NCBI RefSeq assembly: GCF_000718015.1
Contig: NZ_JODY01000003.1
Span: 124,001-188,000, forward strand
Source of the DNA: Streptomyces catenulae
Lineage (GTDB): Bacteria > Actinomycetota > Actinomycetes > Streptomycetales > Streptomycetaceae
Direction: 5' to 3'
DNA: 64,000 nt
A program made the translations under genes and the position numbers. Each line of letters begins with the position of its first letter. The stretch's first letter is position 1. Shown one piece after another: positions 8,451-17,657 of the stretch. The notes below the pieces were generated by a model. That model had not been told where the DNA came from and did no database searches. It saw nothing but the letters and a program-made list of their open reading frames with translations.

Positions 8451-9233
8451 GTGACGACGACGAGGGCGGGAAACGGCGTGGCGGCGGAGGCGACGGAGCT
8501 TGCGCGACGGTACGCGGCGACCGCGTCCGGGGCGACGCCCGCGTACCAGCGGGTCAAGGACCTGGTGACCGAGCAGATCCTGAGCGGCCGCTGGCGCGAG
8601 GGCGATGCGCTGCCGTCGGAGAGCGGGTTCGTGGAGGCGCTGGGCCTGTCCCGGATGACGGTCAACCGCGCGCTGCGCGAGCTGGCCGCCCAGGGGCTGA
8701 TCCGCCGCGTCATGGGCGTGGGCAGCTTCGTCGCGCTGCACAAGGGCAGCTCGGCGCTGGTCGAGGTGCACAACATCGCCGACGAGGTGAGCGCGCGCGG
8801 CCACCGCCACCGCACCGAGGTGCGCTTCGTCCGCGAGGAGGCCGCGGGCCAGGAGACCGGCGCCCGCTTCGGGATCGGCGAGGGCACCCCGGTGTTCCAC
8901 TCCCAGGTGGTCCACTTCGAGGACGACGTCCCCATCCAGCTGGAGGACCGCTACGTCAACCCGGCCTTCGCCCCCGGCTATCTGGATCAGGACTTCACCC
9001 GGCGCACCCCGTTCACCTTCCTGTCCGAGGTGGCGCCGCTGGGCAAGGGCGAGCATGTGGTGGAGGCGGTGCTGCCGTCGGCGGACGAGTGCCGGATCCT
9101 GCGGGTGGCGGCGTCCGAGCCGTGTCTGCTCATCCAGCGCCGTACGTGGTCGGGCGAGGCGCTGGTGAGCGTCGCCCGGCTGCTCCATCCCGGCTCGCGC
9201 TACCGCCTGATGGGCACCTTCGACCACCGCTGA
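8451..9233 (+). CDS. hutC: Histidine utilization repressor HutC (GntR family)
   Basis: This 260-aa regulator has an N-terminal GntR winged helix (AYQRVKDLVTEQILSGRW through LSRMTVNRALRELAAQG). A C-terminal UTRA effector domain follows, very like known HutC proteins (FHSQVVHFEDDVPIQLEDRY, VEAVLPSADE, RRTWSGEALVSVARL). HutC repressors sense urocanate and derepress hut genes. GTG 8451 was chosen; a GTG at 8478 is the alternative and only shortens the disordered N-terminus. It is divergent from hutG. A site fitting the HutC-subfamily consensus GT-N-TA-N-AC lies before the permease gene at 10109, a probable target. Confidence 0.87.
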   Translation: MTTTRAGNGVAAEATELARRYAATASGATPAYQRVKDLVTEQILSGRWREGDALPSESGFVEALGLSRMTVNRALRELAAQGLIRRVMGVGSFVALHKGSSALVEVHNIADEVSARGHRHRTEVRFVREEAAGQETGARFGIGEGTPVFHSQVVHFEDDVPIQLEDRYVNPAFAPGYLDQDFTRRTPFTFLSEVAPLGKGEHVVEAVLPSADECRILRVAASEPCLLIQRRTWSGEALVSVARLLHPGSRYRLMGTFDHR

Positions 9234-9276
9234 CCGGACGGGCCCCTTCCGGTTCGGTGCGGGGGTGACGGTACGG

Positions 9277-10089
9277 TCAGGAAGCCTGCCGGTGCGGCGC
9301 GCGGCCGGAGACGGCGGCGGTCAGCCGGGCGGCCGCGCTCAGCAGGGCGTCGCGGATCCGCTCCGCGTCGTGCGGCTGATGGTGGCGGCACCAGGTGGTG
9401 GAGAGCGCCGCGACCGGGTGTCCGAGGTGGTCGAAGGCGGCCACGCCGATCGAGCGCAGGCCGGGGGCGACCAGTTCGGTCTCCTCCGACCAGCCACGCG
9501 CCCGCTCCCGGTCCAGCTCCGCGCGCAGCTCGGTCAGTGACCGCGGGCCCCTGCCGGTCCGGGTGACGAGCGCGCCGGGACGCGGGAAGGCGGCGCGCAG
9601 CTGGGCCTCGGCGCAGTGCGCGAGGAGCGCCCGGCCGGTGGCGGTCAGATGGGCCGGCAGGCGTACGCCGACGCCGGTCACCAGCGTCCGGTCGGTGTCG
9701 TGGCGCCGGGCGGGCGGCTGCTCCTTGAGCAGGTAGACCGTCTCGGCGCCGTGCAGCACGCCCAGGTGCACGGGGTGTCCGAGCCGCCGGGCGAGGGCGC
9801 CCGCGACGGGGCGGGCGAGCCGTTCGAGGGGTTCGTGGCGGCGGTGGGCCGCCCCGAGCTCCAGGGCGGCGGCACCCAGGCCGTACGCCCGCTCCTGCGG
9901 GAGATGGACGACGAAACCGCGATCGATCAGGATCGCCAGGATGTGGTAGGCGGAGGATGACGGAATTCCCAGCTCGCGGGCGAGCGTGGCGGCACGCACC
10001 GGCCCGGGACGCGTGGCGAGGTGGCCGAGGATGTCCAACGCCCGACCGACGGCGGGCGATGTGCTCGACCCGCGCTCCTGTTCTTGCAC
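9277..10089 (-). CDS. IclR family regulator, hut-region copy 1
   Basis: This 270-aa protein has an N-terminal winged helix ([41 protein letters not shown]) and an IclR effector domain. The effector domain includes [18 protein letters not shown] and [15 protein letters not shown]. It is clearly a paralog of the IclR protein at 15530: both share the [25 protein letters not shown] and GPRSL blocks. It is divergent from the permease gene, whose promoter region carries a repeat-rich operator. It probably regulates the permease or itself in response to histidine or a breakdown product. That is inference from position. Confidence 0.85.
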   Translation of the reverse strand: MQEQERGSSTSPAVGRALDILGHLATRPGPVRAATLARELGIPSSSAYHILAILIDRGFVVHLPQERAYGLGAAALELGAAHRRHEPLERLARPVAGALARRLGHPVHLGVLHGAETVYLLKEQPPARRHDTDRTLVTGVGVRLPAHLTATGRALLAHCAEAQLRAAFPRPGALVTRTGRGPRSLTELRAELDRERARGWSEETELVAPGLRSIGVAAFDHLGHPVAALSTTWCRHHQPHDAERIRDALLSAAARLTAAVSGRAPHRQAS

Positions 10090-10100
10090 CGGACCACCTC

Positions 10101-10132
10101 TTGACGTGCCTGTCTATACAGGAATATACAGG
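10101..10132 (+). promoter_or_regulatory. Permease promoter with HutC-type operator and TATACAGG repeats
   Basis: TTGACG at 10101-10106 and TATACA at 10125-10130, 18 bp apart, form a good sigma-70-like promoter. Overlapping it, CCTGTCTATACAGG (10109-10122) contains GTCTATAC, fitting the HutC-subfamily operator GT-N-TA-N-AC. TATACAGG is repeated at 10115-10122 and 10125-10132. A repressor bound here would block the promoter. HutC is the first candidate; the adjacent IclR protein is the second. Confidence 0.65.
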
Positions 10133-10231
10133 CGCTCTTGCGGTCTTGCGAGGGGCGCCGGTGGCCGATTGGTCCGGACCGCGCGCCGTATGTCAGGGAC
10201 GGACGTGCCATTCCCCGAGGAGGGGCATCCT

Positions 10232-11713
10232 TTGACCACCGAAACAGCGACACTGCGCAGGGGCCTGCGGTCGCGCCACATTCGTTTCATCGCGCTCGGT
10301 TCCGCCATCGGAACCGGCCTTTTCTACGGATCGTCCGAGGCGATCCAGGCGGGCGGCCCGGCCGTTCTGCTCGCTTATCTCATCGGCGGTGCCGCGGTTT
10401 TCCTGGTGCTGCGCTCGCTCGGCGAGATGGCCGTGCACAATCCTTGCGCGGGCTCCTTCGGCGAGTACGCGACCCGGCATCTGGGGTCGCTCGCCGGATT
10501 CACCACCGGCTGGACGTACGCCTTCGAAATGGTCATCGTCTGTATCGCCGACATCACCGCCCTCGGCGTCTACATGGGTTTCTGGTTTCCCGATGTACCG
10601 CGCTGGATCTGGTTGCTGGCGGCGATTCTCGTCATCGGTGTGCTCAATCTCTTCCATGTCAAGGTCTTCGGGGAGATGGAGTTCTGGCTGTCGCTGGTGA
10701 AGGTCGTCGCCATCGTCGCGATGATCATCGCGGGCGCTGTGGTGCTGGTCATCGGCTTCAAGGGGGGCGGAGGCGCACATACCGGCATTTCCAACCTCTG
10801 GTCCCACGGCGGATTCTTCGCCCAGGGCGCTAACGGCTTCATCCTCTCCTTCGCCGTGGTGATGTTCGCCTTCGGCGGCACCGAGATCATCGGCGTCACC
10901 GCGGGTGAGGCGGAGGACCCGAAGAAGACCATTCCGGGCGCGGTCAACTCCATTCCCGTCCGTATCGTCCTCTTCTACGTGCTGACCCTCGCGGTCATCA
11001 TGTCGCTGAATTCCTGGGAGAGCGTCGGCTCCGACGGCAGCCCGTTCGTCCAGATCTTCGTCGGCCTCGGCATCAAATCCGCCGCGACCGTACTGAACGT
11101 CGTCGTGGTGGTCGCCGCGCTCTCCGCCATCAACAGCGACATATTCGCGGCCGGCCGCATCATGTACGGAATGGCCGAGCGCGGCCAGGCGCCGAAGGTG
11201 ATGCGGAAGCTTTCCCGTAGCGGGGTGCCGGTCATGACCGTCACCATCATGATCGGCGCGCTGCTCCTGGGCGTTCTGCTGAATTACCTGATTCCCGACC
11301 GGATCTTCCTCATCATTTCCTCGATCGCGACCTTCGCGACCGTCTGGGTCTGGCTGATGATCCTGCTGACGCAGATGAAGGCGCGCCGCTCGATGAGCCC
11401 CGAGGAGGAGGCGGCGCTCGACTACCCGGCGCCGTTCTGGCCCTACGGGCAGATCATCGCGGTCGTCTTCATGGCGGCGGTGACGGTGCTGCTGGCCTTC
11501 TCCGCGAGCACCCGCGTCGCCCTGATCGTCGGCGCCGTCTGGCTCGCCCTGCTCGCCGTCGTCCACCGCCTCTGGCTCCGCCCGCGCGAGGCCGCCCGCG
11601 CGGCGACCCCGGACGCCGCCGGGCCCGCCGGTGCCGCAGCCGCCGGGCCCGCGCCCGAGGAGGTCCCGGAGGCGCAGCCCCGCACCTCCGCCGCGCCCAC
11701 CGCCGCCGAGTAG
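10232..11713 (+). CDS. APC family amino-acid permease, probable histidine transporter
   Basis: This 493-aa permease has about 12 membrane segments. It belongs to the amino acid-polyamine-organocation superfamily, GabP/ProY/HutT-like branch. The first helix signature is [20 protein letters not shown], and [22 protein letters not shown] is the conserved helix 6 region. The start is TTG at 10232 behind GAGGAGGGGCATCC, a very strong ribosome binding site; the longer frame upstream is not needed. The last 45 residues are Ala/Pro-rich and cytoplasmic. Its position between hut regulators and hutUH points to uptake of histidine or urocanate. A strong terminator follows at 11744. Confidence 0.85.
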   Translation: MTTETATLRRGLRSRHIRFIALGSAIGTGLFYGSSEAIQAGGPAVLLAYLIGGAAVFLVLRSLGEMAVHNPCAGSFGEYATRHLGSLAGFTTGWTYAFEMVIVCIADITALGVYMGFWFPDVPRWIWLLAAILVIGVLNLFHVKVFGEMEFWLSLVKVVAIVAMIIAGAVVLVIGFKGGGGAHTGISNLWSHGGFFAQGANGFILSFAVVMFAFGGTEIIGVTAGEAEDPKKTIPGAVNSIPVRIVLFYVLTLAVIMSLNSWESVGSDGSPFVQIFVGLGIKSAATVLNVVVVVAALSAINSDIFAAGRIMYGMAERGQAPKVMRKLSRSGVPVMTVTIMIGALLLGVLLNYLIPDRIFLIISSIATFATVWVWLMILLTQMKARRSMSPEEEAALDYPAPFWPYGQIIAVVFMAAVTVLLAFSASTRVALIVGAVWLALLAVVHRLWLRPREAARAATPDAAGPAGAAAAGPAPEEVPEAQPRTSAAPTAAE

Positions 11714-11743
11714 CCGCACTCGGCGCCCACCCGGGCTCCCCAG

Positions 11744-11784
11744 GGCCCCGCTCCACGCGCCAGGCGTGGAGCGGGGCCTTTTGT
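11744..11784 (+). terminator. Strong intrinsic terminator of the permease gene
   Basis: A perfect 15-bp stem (GGCCCCGCTCCACGC, 11744-11758, with its complement at 11764-11778) has a 5-nt loop GCCAG and is followed by TTTTGTTG. This is the only hairpin I noticed in the window with a clear T-run. Confidence 0.92.
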
Positions 11785-12077
11785 TGTGGCGGTTGCCGGG
11801 CCCAGGAGGGCCGGGCCGCGGGGCCGCGCCGGGAAGCCCGGGCGCCTGCCCGCTCCGGTACGTGCCCCGACCAGGCCGGACGCCCGAGCCGCGCCCCAGG
11901 CAGCGAGCGGTACGCAGCCCGACGCCCCGCGTCCCGCACCCCACTCCGTACAAGGGCGTACCGCCCCGGCCCCGCCCCGTACGAGACGCCCCGACCACAG
12001 ACGCACCGCACGCACCGCACGCGCCGCACACCCGCTCGCGCCGAAGCCCACACGGGCCCGCCCCCTCCAAACGCCGA

Positions 12078-12116
12078 ACGCCCGCACGGCGCAGGAATCC
12101 TGCACCGTGCGGGCGT
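12078..12116 (-). terminator. Terminator of hutHU operon
   Basis: A 12-bp outer stem (ACGCCCGCACGG at 12078-12089 with its complement at 12105-12116) continues, after a C/A mismatch, into GCAGG-AAT-CCTGC. It lies just beyond the hutU stop on the minus strand. Confidence 0.75.
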
Positions 12117-12134
12117 CGTGGACGGCCGCGGAGG

Positions 12135-13802
12135 TTACGCGGAGGCGTCGTCCTCGCGCATCGGGACGCGGACGTGGCGCTCGGTGGCGACGGTTTCGGC
12201 GATGTCGTAACCGGCGTCGACGTGGCGGATCACGCCCATGCCCGGGTCGTTGGTGAGCACCCGGCGGACCTTCTCGCCCGCCAGCGGCGTACCGTCCGCG
12301 ACGCAGACCTGGCCCGCGTGGATCGAGCGGCCCATGCCGACGCCGCCGCCGTGGTGCAGGGAGACCCAGGACGCGCCGGAGGCGACGTTCACCATGGCGT
12401 TGAGCAGCGGCCAGTCCGCGATGGCGTCCGAACCGTCGAGCATCGCCTCGGTCTCGCGGTAGGGCGAGGCGACCGAACCGCAGTCGAGGTGGTCACGGCC
12501 GATGGCCAGCGGCGCCTGCAGCTCACCGGAGGCGACCATGTCGTTGAAGCGCTCACCGGCCTTGTCGCGCTCGCCGTAGCCCAGCCAGCAGATCCGCGCG
12601 GGCAGACCCTGGAAGTGGACCCGCTCACCGGCCATCTTGATCCAGCGGTGCAGCGACTCGTTCTCCGGGAAGAGGTCGAGGATCGCCTTGTCCGTCTTGT
12701 GGATGTCCGACGCCTCACCCGACAGCGCCGCCCAGCGGAACGGGCCCTTGCCCTCGCAGAACAGCGGACGGATGTACGCCGGGACGAAGCCGGGGAAGGC
12801 GAACGCCCGGTCGTAACCGGCCAGCTGCGCCTCGCCGCGGATGGAGTTGCCGTAGTCGAAGACCTCGGCACCGGCGTCCATGAAGCCGACCATGGCCTCG
12901 ACGTGCTGGGCCATCGACTCGCGCGAGCGGGTGGTGAAGCCTGCCGGGTCCTTCGCGGCGGCGTCCTTCATGTCGTCGAAGTCGACGCCGACCGGGAGGT
13001 ACGACAGCGGGTCGTGGGCCGAGGTCTGGTCGGTGACGATGTCGATCGGCGCGCCCTCGGCGAGCATCCGCGGCAGCAGCTCCGCGGCGTTGCCGAGCAG
13101 CCCGATGGAGAGCGGCTTGCGCGCGTCACGGGCCTCGGTCGCCAGCTGGAGCGCGTGCTCCAGGTTGTCGGCCTTCACATCGAGGTAGCGGTGCTCGATA
13201 CGGCGCTCGATGGCGCGCGGGTCGCAGTCGATGCAGATCGCGACGCCGTCGTTCATCGTCACGGCCAGCGGCTGGGCGCCGCCCATGCCGCCGAGACCGG
13301 CGGTGAGGGTGATCGTCCCGGCCAGGGTGCCGTTGAACTTCTTCGCGGCGACCGCGGCGAACGTCTCGTAGGTGCCCTGGAGGATGCCCTGGGTGCCGAT
13401 GTAGATCCACGACCCGGCGGTCATCTGGCCGTACATGGTCAGGCCCAGCTGCTCCAGGCGGCGGAACTCCTCCCAGTTCGCCCAGTCGCCGACCAGGTTG
13501 GAGTTGGCGAGCAGCACCCGCGGCGCCCACTCGTGGGTCTGCATGACGCCCACCGGACGGCCCGACTGGACGAGCATCGTCTCGTCCTGCTTGAGGGTCT
13601 TCAGCGTGCGGACCATCGCGTCGAACGAGCGCCAGTCGCGGGCGGCCTTACCGGTGCCGCCGTAGACGACCAGGTTGTCCGGGTGCTCCGCCACCTCGGG
13701 GTCCAGGTTGTTCTGCAGCATGCGCAGGGCGCCTTCCTGCTGCCAACCCAGCGTGCTCAGCTGCGTGCCACGGGTGGCCCGTACCGGTCGTGCACCGTGC
13801 AT
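12135..13802 (-). CDS. hutU: Urocanate hydratase HutU
   Basis: This 555-aa urocanase is of normal family length. It converts urocanate to imidazolonepropionate using tightly bound NAD+ as an electrophile. Conserved blocks seen include [10 protein letters not shown], the NAD-binding [38 protein letters not shown] and [18 protein letters not shown]. The ATG at 13802 follows AAAAGGA. It is the second gene of a hutH-hutU unit (65-bp gap). The imidazolonepropionase gene hutI, needed for the next step, is not in this window and must lie elsewhere. Confidence 0.97.
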   Translation of the reverse strand: MHGARPVRATRGTQLSTLGWQQEGALRMLQNNLDPEVAEHPDNLVVYGGTGKAARDWRSFDAMVRTLKTLKQDETMLVQSGRPVGVMQTHEWAPRVLLANSNLVGDWANWEEFRRLEQLGLTMYGQMTAGSWIYIGTQGILQGTYETFAAVAAKKFNGTLAGTITLTAGLGGMGGAQPLAVTMNDGVAICIDCDPRAIERRIEHRYLDVKADNLEHALQLATEARDARKPLSIGLLGNAAELLPRMLAEGAPIDIVTDQTSAHDPLSYLPVGVDFDDMKDAAAKDPAGFTTRSRESMAQHVEAMVGFMDAGAEVFDYGNSIRGEAQLAGYDRAFAFPGFVPAYIRPLFCEGKGPFRWAALSGEASDIHKTDKAILDLFPENESLHRWIKMAGERVHFQGLPARICWLGYGERDKAGERFNDMVASGELQAPLAIGRDHLDCGSVASPYRETEAMLDGSDAIADWPLLNAMVNVASGASWVSLHHGGGVGMGRSIHAGQVCVADGTPLAGEKVRRVLTNDPGMGVIRHVDAGYDIAETVATERHVRVPMREDDASA

Positions 13803-13867
13803 GGTGAGTCCTTTTCCGTGAGGAGAGATCGGTGTGCGTTCAGTGGGGAGAGCGAGGGAGGAGCAGG

Positions 13868-15406
13868 TCAGTGCAGCGGGCCGGTGACGGACTCCGCGGC
13901 GCGCAGCGCCTCGCCGGAGGCGACGTAGCGGACCGCGGCCTCGATCTCGGGGGCCAGGTAGCGGTCGGTGCCGGGGCCCTCGACGTCGCGGCGGAGCCCG
14001 GCGACGACCGCGGCGGTGGCGGGCGCCGGGGTCAGCGGGGCGCGCAGGTCCAGGGCGCGGGCGGCGGTCAGCAGCTCCACGGCGATGACCCGGGTGAGCC
14101 CGTCGACGCCCTTGCGGAGCTTGCGCGCGGCCGACCAGCCCATCGACACATGGTCCTCCTGCATGGCGCTGGAGGGGATCGAGTCGACCGACGCGGGCGT
14201 GGCGAGGCGCTTCAGCTCCGAGACGATGGCCGCCTGGGTGTACTGCGCGATCATGTGGCCGGAGTCCACGCCCGGGTCGTCGGCGAGGAAGGCGTTGAGC
14301 CCGTGGTTGCGCGCCACGTCCAGGAAGCGGTCGGTGCGGCGCTCGGCGACGGAGGCGACGTCGGCGACCGAGATGGCGAGGAAGTCGAGGACCGCGGCGA
14401 CCGGCGCACCGTGGAAGTTGCCGTTGCTCGCCACCCGCCCGTCGAGCGTCACGACCGGGTTGTCGACGGCGCTCGCCAGCTCCCGCGAGGCGACCAGCGC
14501 GGCGTGCGCGGCGGTGTCCCGGGCGGCACCGTGCACCTGCGGCGAACAGCGCAGCGAGTACGCGTCCTGCACCCGGGTGCACTCCGGGCCGCGGTGGCTC
14601 GCCACGATCGCGGAGTCGGCCAGCACCGCACGGAGGTTGGCGGCGCTGTCGGCCTGGCCCGGGTGCGGGCGCAGCGCCTGGAGGTCGGCGGCGAACACCG
14701 CGTCGGTGCCGAGCTGCCCCTCGACGCTCATGGCCGCGCCGATGTCGGCGGTGGCCAGCAGCGTCCGCAGGTCGTGCAGGGCGAGGATGAGCTGGCCCAG
14801 CATGCCGTCGGTGCCGTTGATGAGGGCCAGGCCCTCCTTCTCCTGGAGCACGACGGGGGTGATCCCGGCGGCGGCCAGCGCCTCACCGGCCGGTCGCAGC
14901 TCGCCCGCGGCGTCGCGGACCTCGCCCTCGCCCATGACCGCCAGCGCGCAGTGCGCGAGCGGCGCCAGGTCGCCGGAGCAGCCGAGCGAACCGTATTCCC
15001 GCACGACGGGGGTGATGCCCGCGTTGAGCAGCGACGCGTACGCCTGCGCGGTCTCCGGCCGGACGCCGGTGCGGCCGGTGGCGAGGGTGGACAGGCGCAG
15101 CAGCATCAGCGCGCGGATCACCTCGCGCTCGACCTCGGGGCCGGAGCCCGCGGCGTGCGAGCGGACCAGGCTGCGCTGGAGCTGGGCGCGCAGCTCGGTG
15201 GGGATGTGACGGGTGGCGAGGGCGCCGAAGCCGGTGGAGACGCCGTAGTGCGGCGTGACGTCGTCGGCCAGCGCCTCGATGACCTTCCGGCTCTGGCCGA
15301 TCTCCTGCTGGGCCGCGGCCGAGATCTCCACGGGGGCACCGTGGCGGGCGACGGAAACGACATCGTCGGCGCTGAGCGGGCCGACGTCAACGAGAACGTG
15401 GTTCAT
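13868..15406 (-). CDS. hutH: Histidine ammonia-lyase HutH
   Basis: This 512-aa enzyme deaminates L-histidine to trans-urocanate, the first step of the pathway. The autocatalytic MIO cofactor triad reads Cys143-Ser144-Gly145 inside [15 protein letters not shown]. Many ammonia-lyases have Ala in the first position; Cys occurs in other HutH proteins and should still cyclise. Other family blocks are [15 protein letters not shown] and the late [18 protein letters not shown]. It leads the hutH-hutU unit. It is divergent from an IclR gene across 123 bp with an 18-bp near-palindrome at 15461. Confidence 0.97.
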   Translation of the reverse strand: MNHVLVDVGPLSADDVVSVARHGAPVEISAAAQQEIGQSRKVIEALADDVTPHYGVSTGFGALATRHIPTELRAQLQRSLVRSHAAGSGPEVEREVIRALMLLRLSTLATGRTGVRPETAQAYASLLNAGITPVVREYGSLGCSGDLAPLAHCALAVMGEGEVRDAAGELRPAGEALAAAGITPVVLQEKEGLALINGTDGMLGQLILALHDLRTLLATADIGAAMSVEGQLGTDAVFAADLQALRPHPGQADSAANLRAVLADSAIVASHRGPECTRVQDAYSLRCSPQVHGAARDTAAHAALVASRELASAVDNPVVTLDGRVASNGNFHGAPVAAVLDFLAISVADVASVAERRTDRFLDVARNHGLNAFLADDPGVDSGHMIAQYTQAAIVSELKRLATPASVDSIPSSAMQEDHVSMGWSAARKLRKGVDGLTRVIAVELLTAARALDLRAPLTPAPATAAVVAGLRRDVEGPGTDRYLAPEIEAAVRYVASGEALRAAESVTGPLH

Positions 15407-15460
15407 GCCTCCATGAAGCACCGGGCGGCAAGGGTTCCGCCATGTCCGCCGCGGCTCTTG

Positions 15461-15478
15461 TGTCTGGGATCCAAGACA
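15461..15478. promoter_or_regulatory. Near-perfect palindrome between hutH and IclR gene
   Basis: TGTCTGGGATCCAAGACA matches its reverse complement at 16 of 18 positions, sits midway in the 123-bp divergent gap, and shares CT-x-GGATCC-x-AGAC with the hutG-hutC site. It is a likely IclR binding site. Confidence 0.7.
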
Positions 15479-15529
15479 TTTGCCCGGCGTCGGGGAGTCT
15501 CGGCACCGAGACGGCGGTAGCGTCACCGC

Positions 15530-16297
15530 ATGTCCATCGTGCCCGCGGCGGCCCAGGTCCTGGCCGTACTGCGCTATCTCGCCCGGCAGGTCGGCCCGGT
15601 CCAGGCCGCCGCCATCAGCCGCGACGTGGGGCTGCCCCGCTCCACGACGTACCACCTCCTCGACACGCTGGTGCACGACGGATTTGTGGTGCATCTGGCG
15701 GACGAGCGCCGCTACGGACTCGGCGTCAGCGCCTTCGAACTCGGCTCCGGCTACAGCCGCCAGGCGCCGCTGGCCCGGCTCGCCCGGGTGCCGCTCGCCG
15801 GTCTGGTGGACCGCACCGGCCACAGCGCCCATCTCGCGGTGCTCCACGGCCGCGAGGTCATCTACGTCATCGAGGAACGGGCCCTGGGACGGCCGCCGCT
15901 GGTGACCGAGGTGGGGGTGCGGCTCCCTGCGCATCTGACCGCCAGCGGCCGGGCGATGCTGGCCCGGCTGGCGCGGGCACAGGTGCGGGCGCTCTTCCCG
16001 GACCCGTCGGTCTTCGTGGAGCGCACCGGCACCGGCCCGCGGTCGCTGTCCGCGCTGCACCAACTGCTCGTCGAGGTCCGGCGGCGCGGCTACGCGACGG
16101 AGGAGGGCGAGGTCACCGCCGGGTTCTCGTCGGTGGCGGCGCCGGTCCTCGACCACGGGGCGCATCCGATCGCCGGGGTGGCGACGACCTTCCCGGCGGC
16201 CGAGGTGGACGCCGCCCAGCGCGCCCGGCTGGCCGAGGAGGTCGCCCGCACCGCCCGCGACCTGACCCTGCGCGTCGGCGGCACCCCCGCCGACTGA
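15530..16297 (+). CDS. IclR family regulator, hut-region copy 2
   Basis: This 255-aa regulator has an N-terminal helix-turn-helix (VQAAAISRDVGLPRSTTYHLL) and a C-terminal IclR effector domain with [19 protein letters not shown] and TGTGPRSLSALHQLL. It is divergent from hutH and is the likely local controller of hutHU through the palindrome at 15461. Together with the paralog at 9277 and HutC, the region holds three regulators for one pathway. Whether it represses or activates cannot be read from sequence. Confidence 0.87.
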   Translation: MSIVPAAAQVLAVLRYLARQVGPVQAAAISRDVGLPRSTTYHLLDTLVHDGFVVHLADERRYGLGVSAFELGSGYSRQAPLARLARVPLAGLVDRTGHSAHLAVLHGREVIYVIEERALGRPPLVTEVGVRLPAHLTASGRAMLARLARAQVRALFPDPSVFVERTGTGPRSLSALHQLLVEVRRRGYATEEGEVTAGFSSVAAPVLDHGAHPIAGVATTFPAAEVDAAQRARLAEEVARTARDLTLRVGGTPAD

Positions 16298-16577
16298 CCG
16301 CGAACACCCCCGCCCCACAGGCGCGTTGACGCAACGTTCAGCGAACGGCAACCCCCCGCGGCCAGCCTCTCCGTACGGGCCTTCGCCGATGCGCCACGGG
16401 GGAGAGGGTCCGGCCAGATCCCGGACGGCCGCGGGGGGCGGACGGACCGGGAGCACGGCGGCGGGCCCGACAGGGGGACGGGGCGGCGGCCGTGCCGGGT
16501 CGCCCGCGGGGAGGGCGGCCCGTCCGGGGCGGCACCCGGGGGTACGGTCCCGGATGCCGCCCCGGACACGGACGAGG

Positions 16578-16604
16578 CCCGGCACCGCGGGGGGTGGTGC
16601 CGGG
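16578..16604 (+). terminator. Hairpin downstream of IclR gene
   Basis: CCCGGCACC (16578-16586) pairs perfectly with GGTGCCGGG (16596-16604) around a 9-nt loop. It lacks a T-run and lies 280 bp beyond the stop, so the assignment is tentative. Confidence 0.35.
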
Positions 16605-16652
16605 CCCGGCGTGCGTCCGGGGGCGGGGACGCGTCCGCGGGCGGGTCCGCGC

Positions 16653-16689
16653 GGGCGCCGCGCCCCGGGGGGCGGACGGCGCGGCGCCC
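16653..16689 (-). terminator. Hairpin downstream of SH3-like gene
   Basis: A perfect 12-bp stem, GGGCGCCGCGCC (16653-16664) with GGCGCGGCGCCC (16678-16689), lies 36 bp after the stop of the minus-strand SH3-like gene. Confidence 0.55.
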
Positions 16690-16724
16690 GCGGACACGCG
16701 CCGGGGTGAACCGTGCGGGAGCGG

Positions 16725-17123
16725 TCAGCCCCGGGCGTCCTGGTGTCCGGCCACGGGCCGGTGCTGCTGTGCGTTGCAGAACGGCACCGGGCCGTTGTTG
16801 GCCACGTACTTGGCGGACACCCAGCTCGCGCGGTCGCGCAGCAGGTACCAGACGTCGTTCCCGCCGATGTTCTGCGCGCGGACCTTGCAGCGCAGCCCGA
16901 GCTGCGCGCCCTGACGCTGGTAGCCGGTGGAGGGGGCGTCCGTGCTCGGGTACTGGCGCTCCTTCATGCCGGTGACCGAGAGGACCTTGCCGTACGGCTG
17001 CACGGCGGCCGCCTGGGCGGGGGCCGCGGCGAGCACCGTGGTGGAGAGGGCGGCGGCCGCGGCCAGCGCGCCCGCTGTGCTGACGAACTTCTTGCCGCGT
17101 GCGAGGGTGCCGCTCATGGACAT
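16725..17123 (-). CDS. Secreted SH3-like domain protein
   Basis: This 132-aa protein has a clear Sec signal peptide: a charged start (MSMSGTLARGKK), an Ala-rich hydrophobic core to about residue 38, and a cleavage site near APAQA-AA. The mature part reads like a bacterial SH3 (SH3b) fold (GKVLSVTGMKERQYPSTDAP, LRCKVRAQNIGG, WYLLRD, WVSAKYVAN). Two cysteines, in LRCKV and PFCNA, could form a disulfide. Such small exported SH3-like proteins are common in streptomycetes and may bind the cell wall; the exact role is unknown. The ATG follows AGGAG. It stands alone. Confidence 0.75.
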   Translation of the reverse strand: MSMSGTLARGKKFVSTAGALAAAAALSTTVLAAAPAQAAAVQPYGKVLSVTGMKERQYPSTDAPSTGYQRQGAQLGLRCKVRAQNIGGNDVWYLLRDRASWVSAKYVANNGPVPFCNAQQHRPVAGHQDARG

Positions 17124-17268
17124 GGGAGGTCTCCTGTTCTCGACGCGCAATGACGCCCATTGCCGCGAGGGGGACATTACGCCCGGAATGCCTCCGTGTC
17201 GGTGCCGAATCACGGGAGAAGCGCTGATCGTGTGAGCGGTGTTCGGGTGTCCGGCGCCCCGCACAGTG

Positions 17269-17316
17269 GTGCTCCGCGTCTCCCGGGGGCGCAGTGGCCC
17301 GGGAGGCGCGGAGCAC
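17269..17316 (-). terminator. Long hairpin downstream of the 62-aa gene
   Basis: A 19-bp stem (17269-17287 with 17298-17316) with a single T-G wobble and a 10-nt loop, starting GTGCTCCGCG. It lies just beyond the minus-strand stop at 17334. Confidence 0.65.
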
Positions 17317-17333
17317 GTCCGTGTCGCCGCCGC

Positions 17334-17522
17334 TCACGGCAGATAGCGTTCGAGGGCGGCGGCCCCTTTCTCCTCGATCATGCGCCGTGCCCATTCCAGG
17401 CTCTCGGGGCTCGGTTCCCGCCCCGACGCCCGCACCAGATCCTCGGCGTCGAACGGCCGCTCGCCGCCGGTGTACAGGTCCGTCGGCCGTTCGGTGGTCG
17501 CTCCCTCGTCGTCAGCGCTCAC
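17334..17522 (-). CDS. Small conserved hypothetical protein, 62 aa
   Basis: This short acidic protein has a low-complexity N-terminus and a predicted helical second half (SPESLEWARRMIEEKGAAALERYLP). GTG at 17522 follows GAGGAGGAC, a strong ribosome binding site, and a long hairpin follows the stop; both support a real gene. I do not know its function. It lies 135 bp downstream of the DUF6777 gene on the same strand and could share its transcript. Confidence 0.7.
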   Translation of the reverse strand: MSADDEGATTERPTDLYTGGERPFDAEDLVRASGREPSPESLEWARRMIEEKGAAALERYLP

Positions 17523-17657
17523 GGATGTCCTCCTCTTCCGGCCCGCCCGGACACCTGCTCACCGTCCGGTCCGGCCGACGCTCACTTCGGGTCCCTCCAT
17601 CATGCGACCGCCGCCCCCGGTCCGCACGGCGTCCGGCCGGGGCCCGGCGGGCGGCGT

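Larger units (their letters stand above)
11714..12134. other. 421-bp intergenic region
   Basis: Convergent gap between the permease gene and hutU. It holds the permease terminator at 11744 and the hutU terminator at 12078. Between them (about 11785-12077) I see only GC-rich sequence with a short simple repeat of GCACCGCAC-like units near 12001-12030, and no credible gene. Confidence 0.6.
16298..16724. other. 427-bp intergenic region
   Basis: Convergent gap of extremely GC-rich sequence between the IclR gene and the SH3-like gene. Apart from the two hairpins at 16578 and 16653 I see no gene or clear signal. Confidence 0.6.

Noticed and set aside
12001..12030. GCACCGCAC-like short repeats considered as a CRISPR or satellite
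   Set aside because: Units are under 10 bp, irregular and without spacers; simple-sequence DNA only.
13803..14582. N-terminal extension of hutU into hutH (open to 14582)
   Set aside because: The extension overlaps hutH antisense, is Arg/Pro-rich, and the ATG at 13802 with AAAAGGA gives the normal family length.
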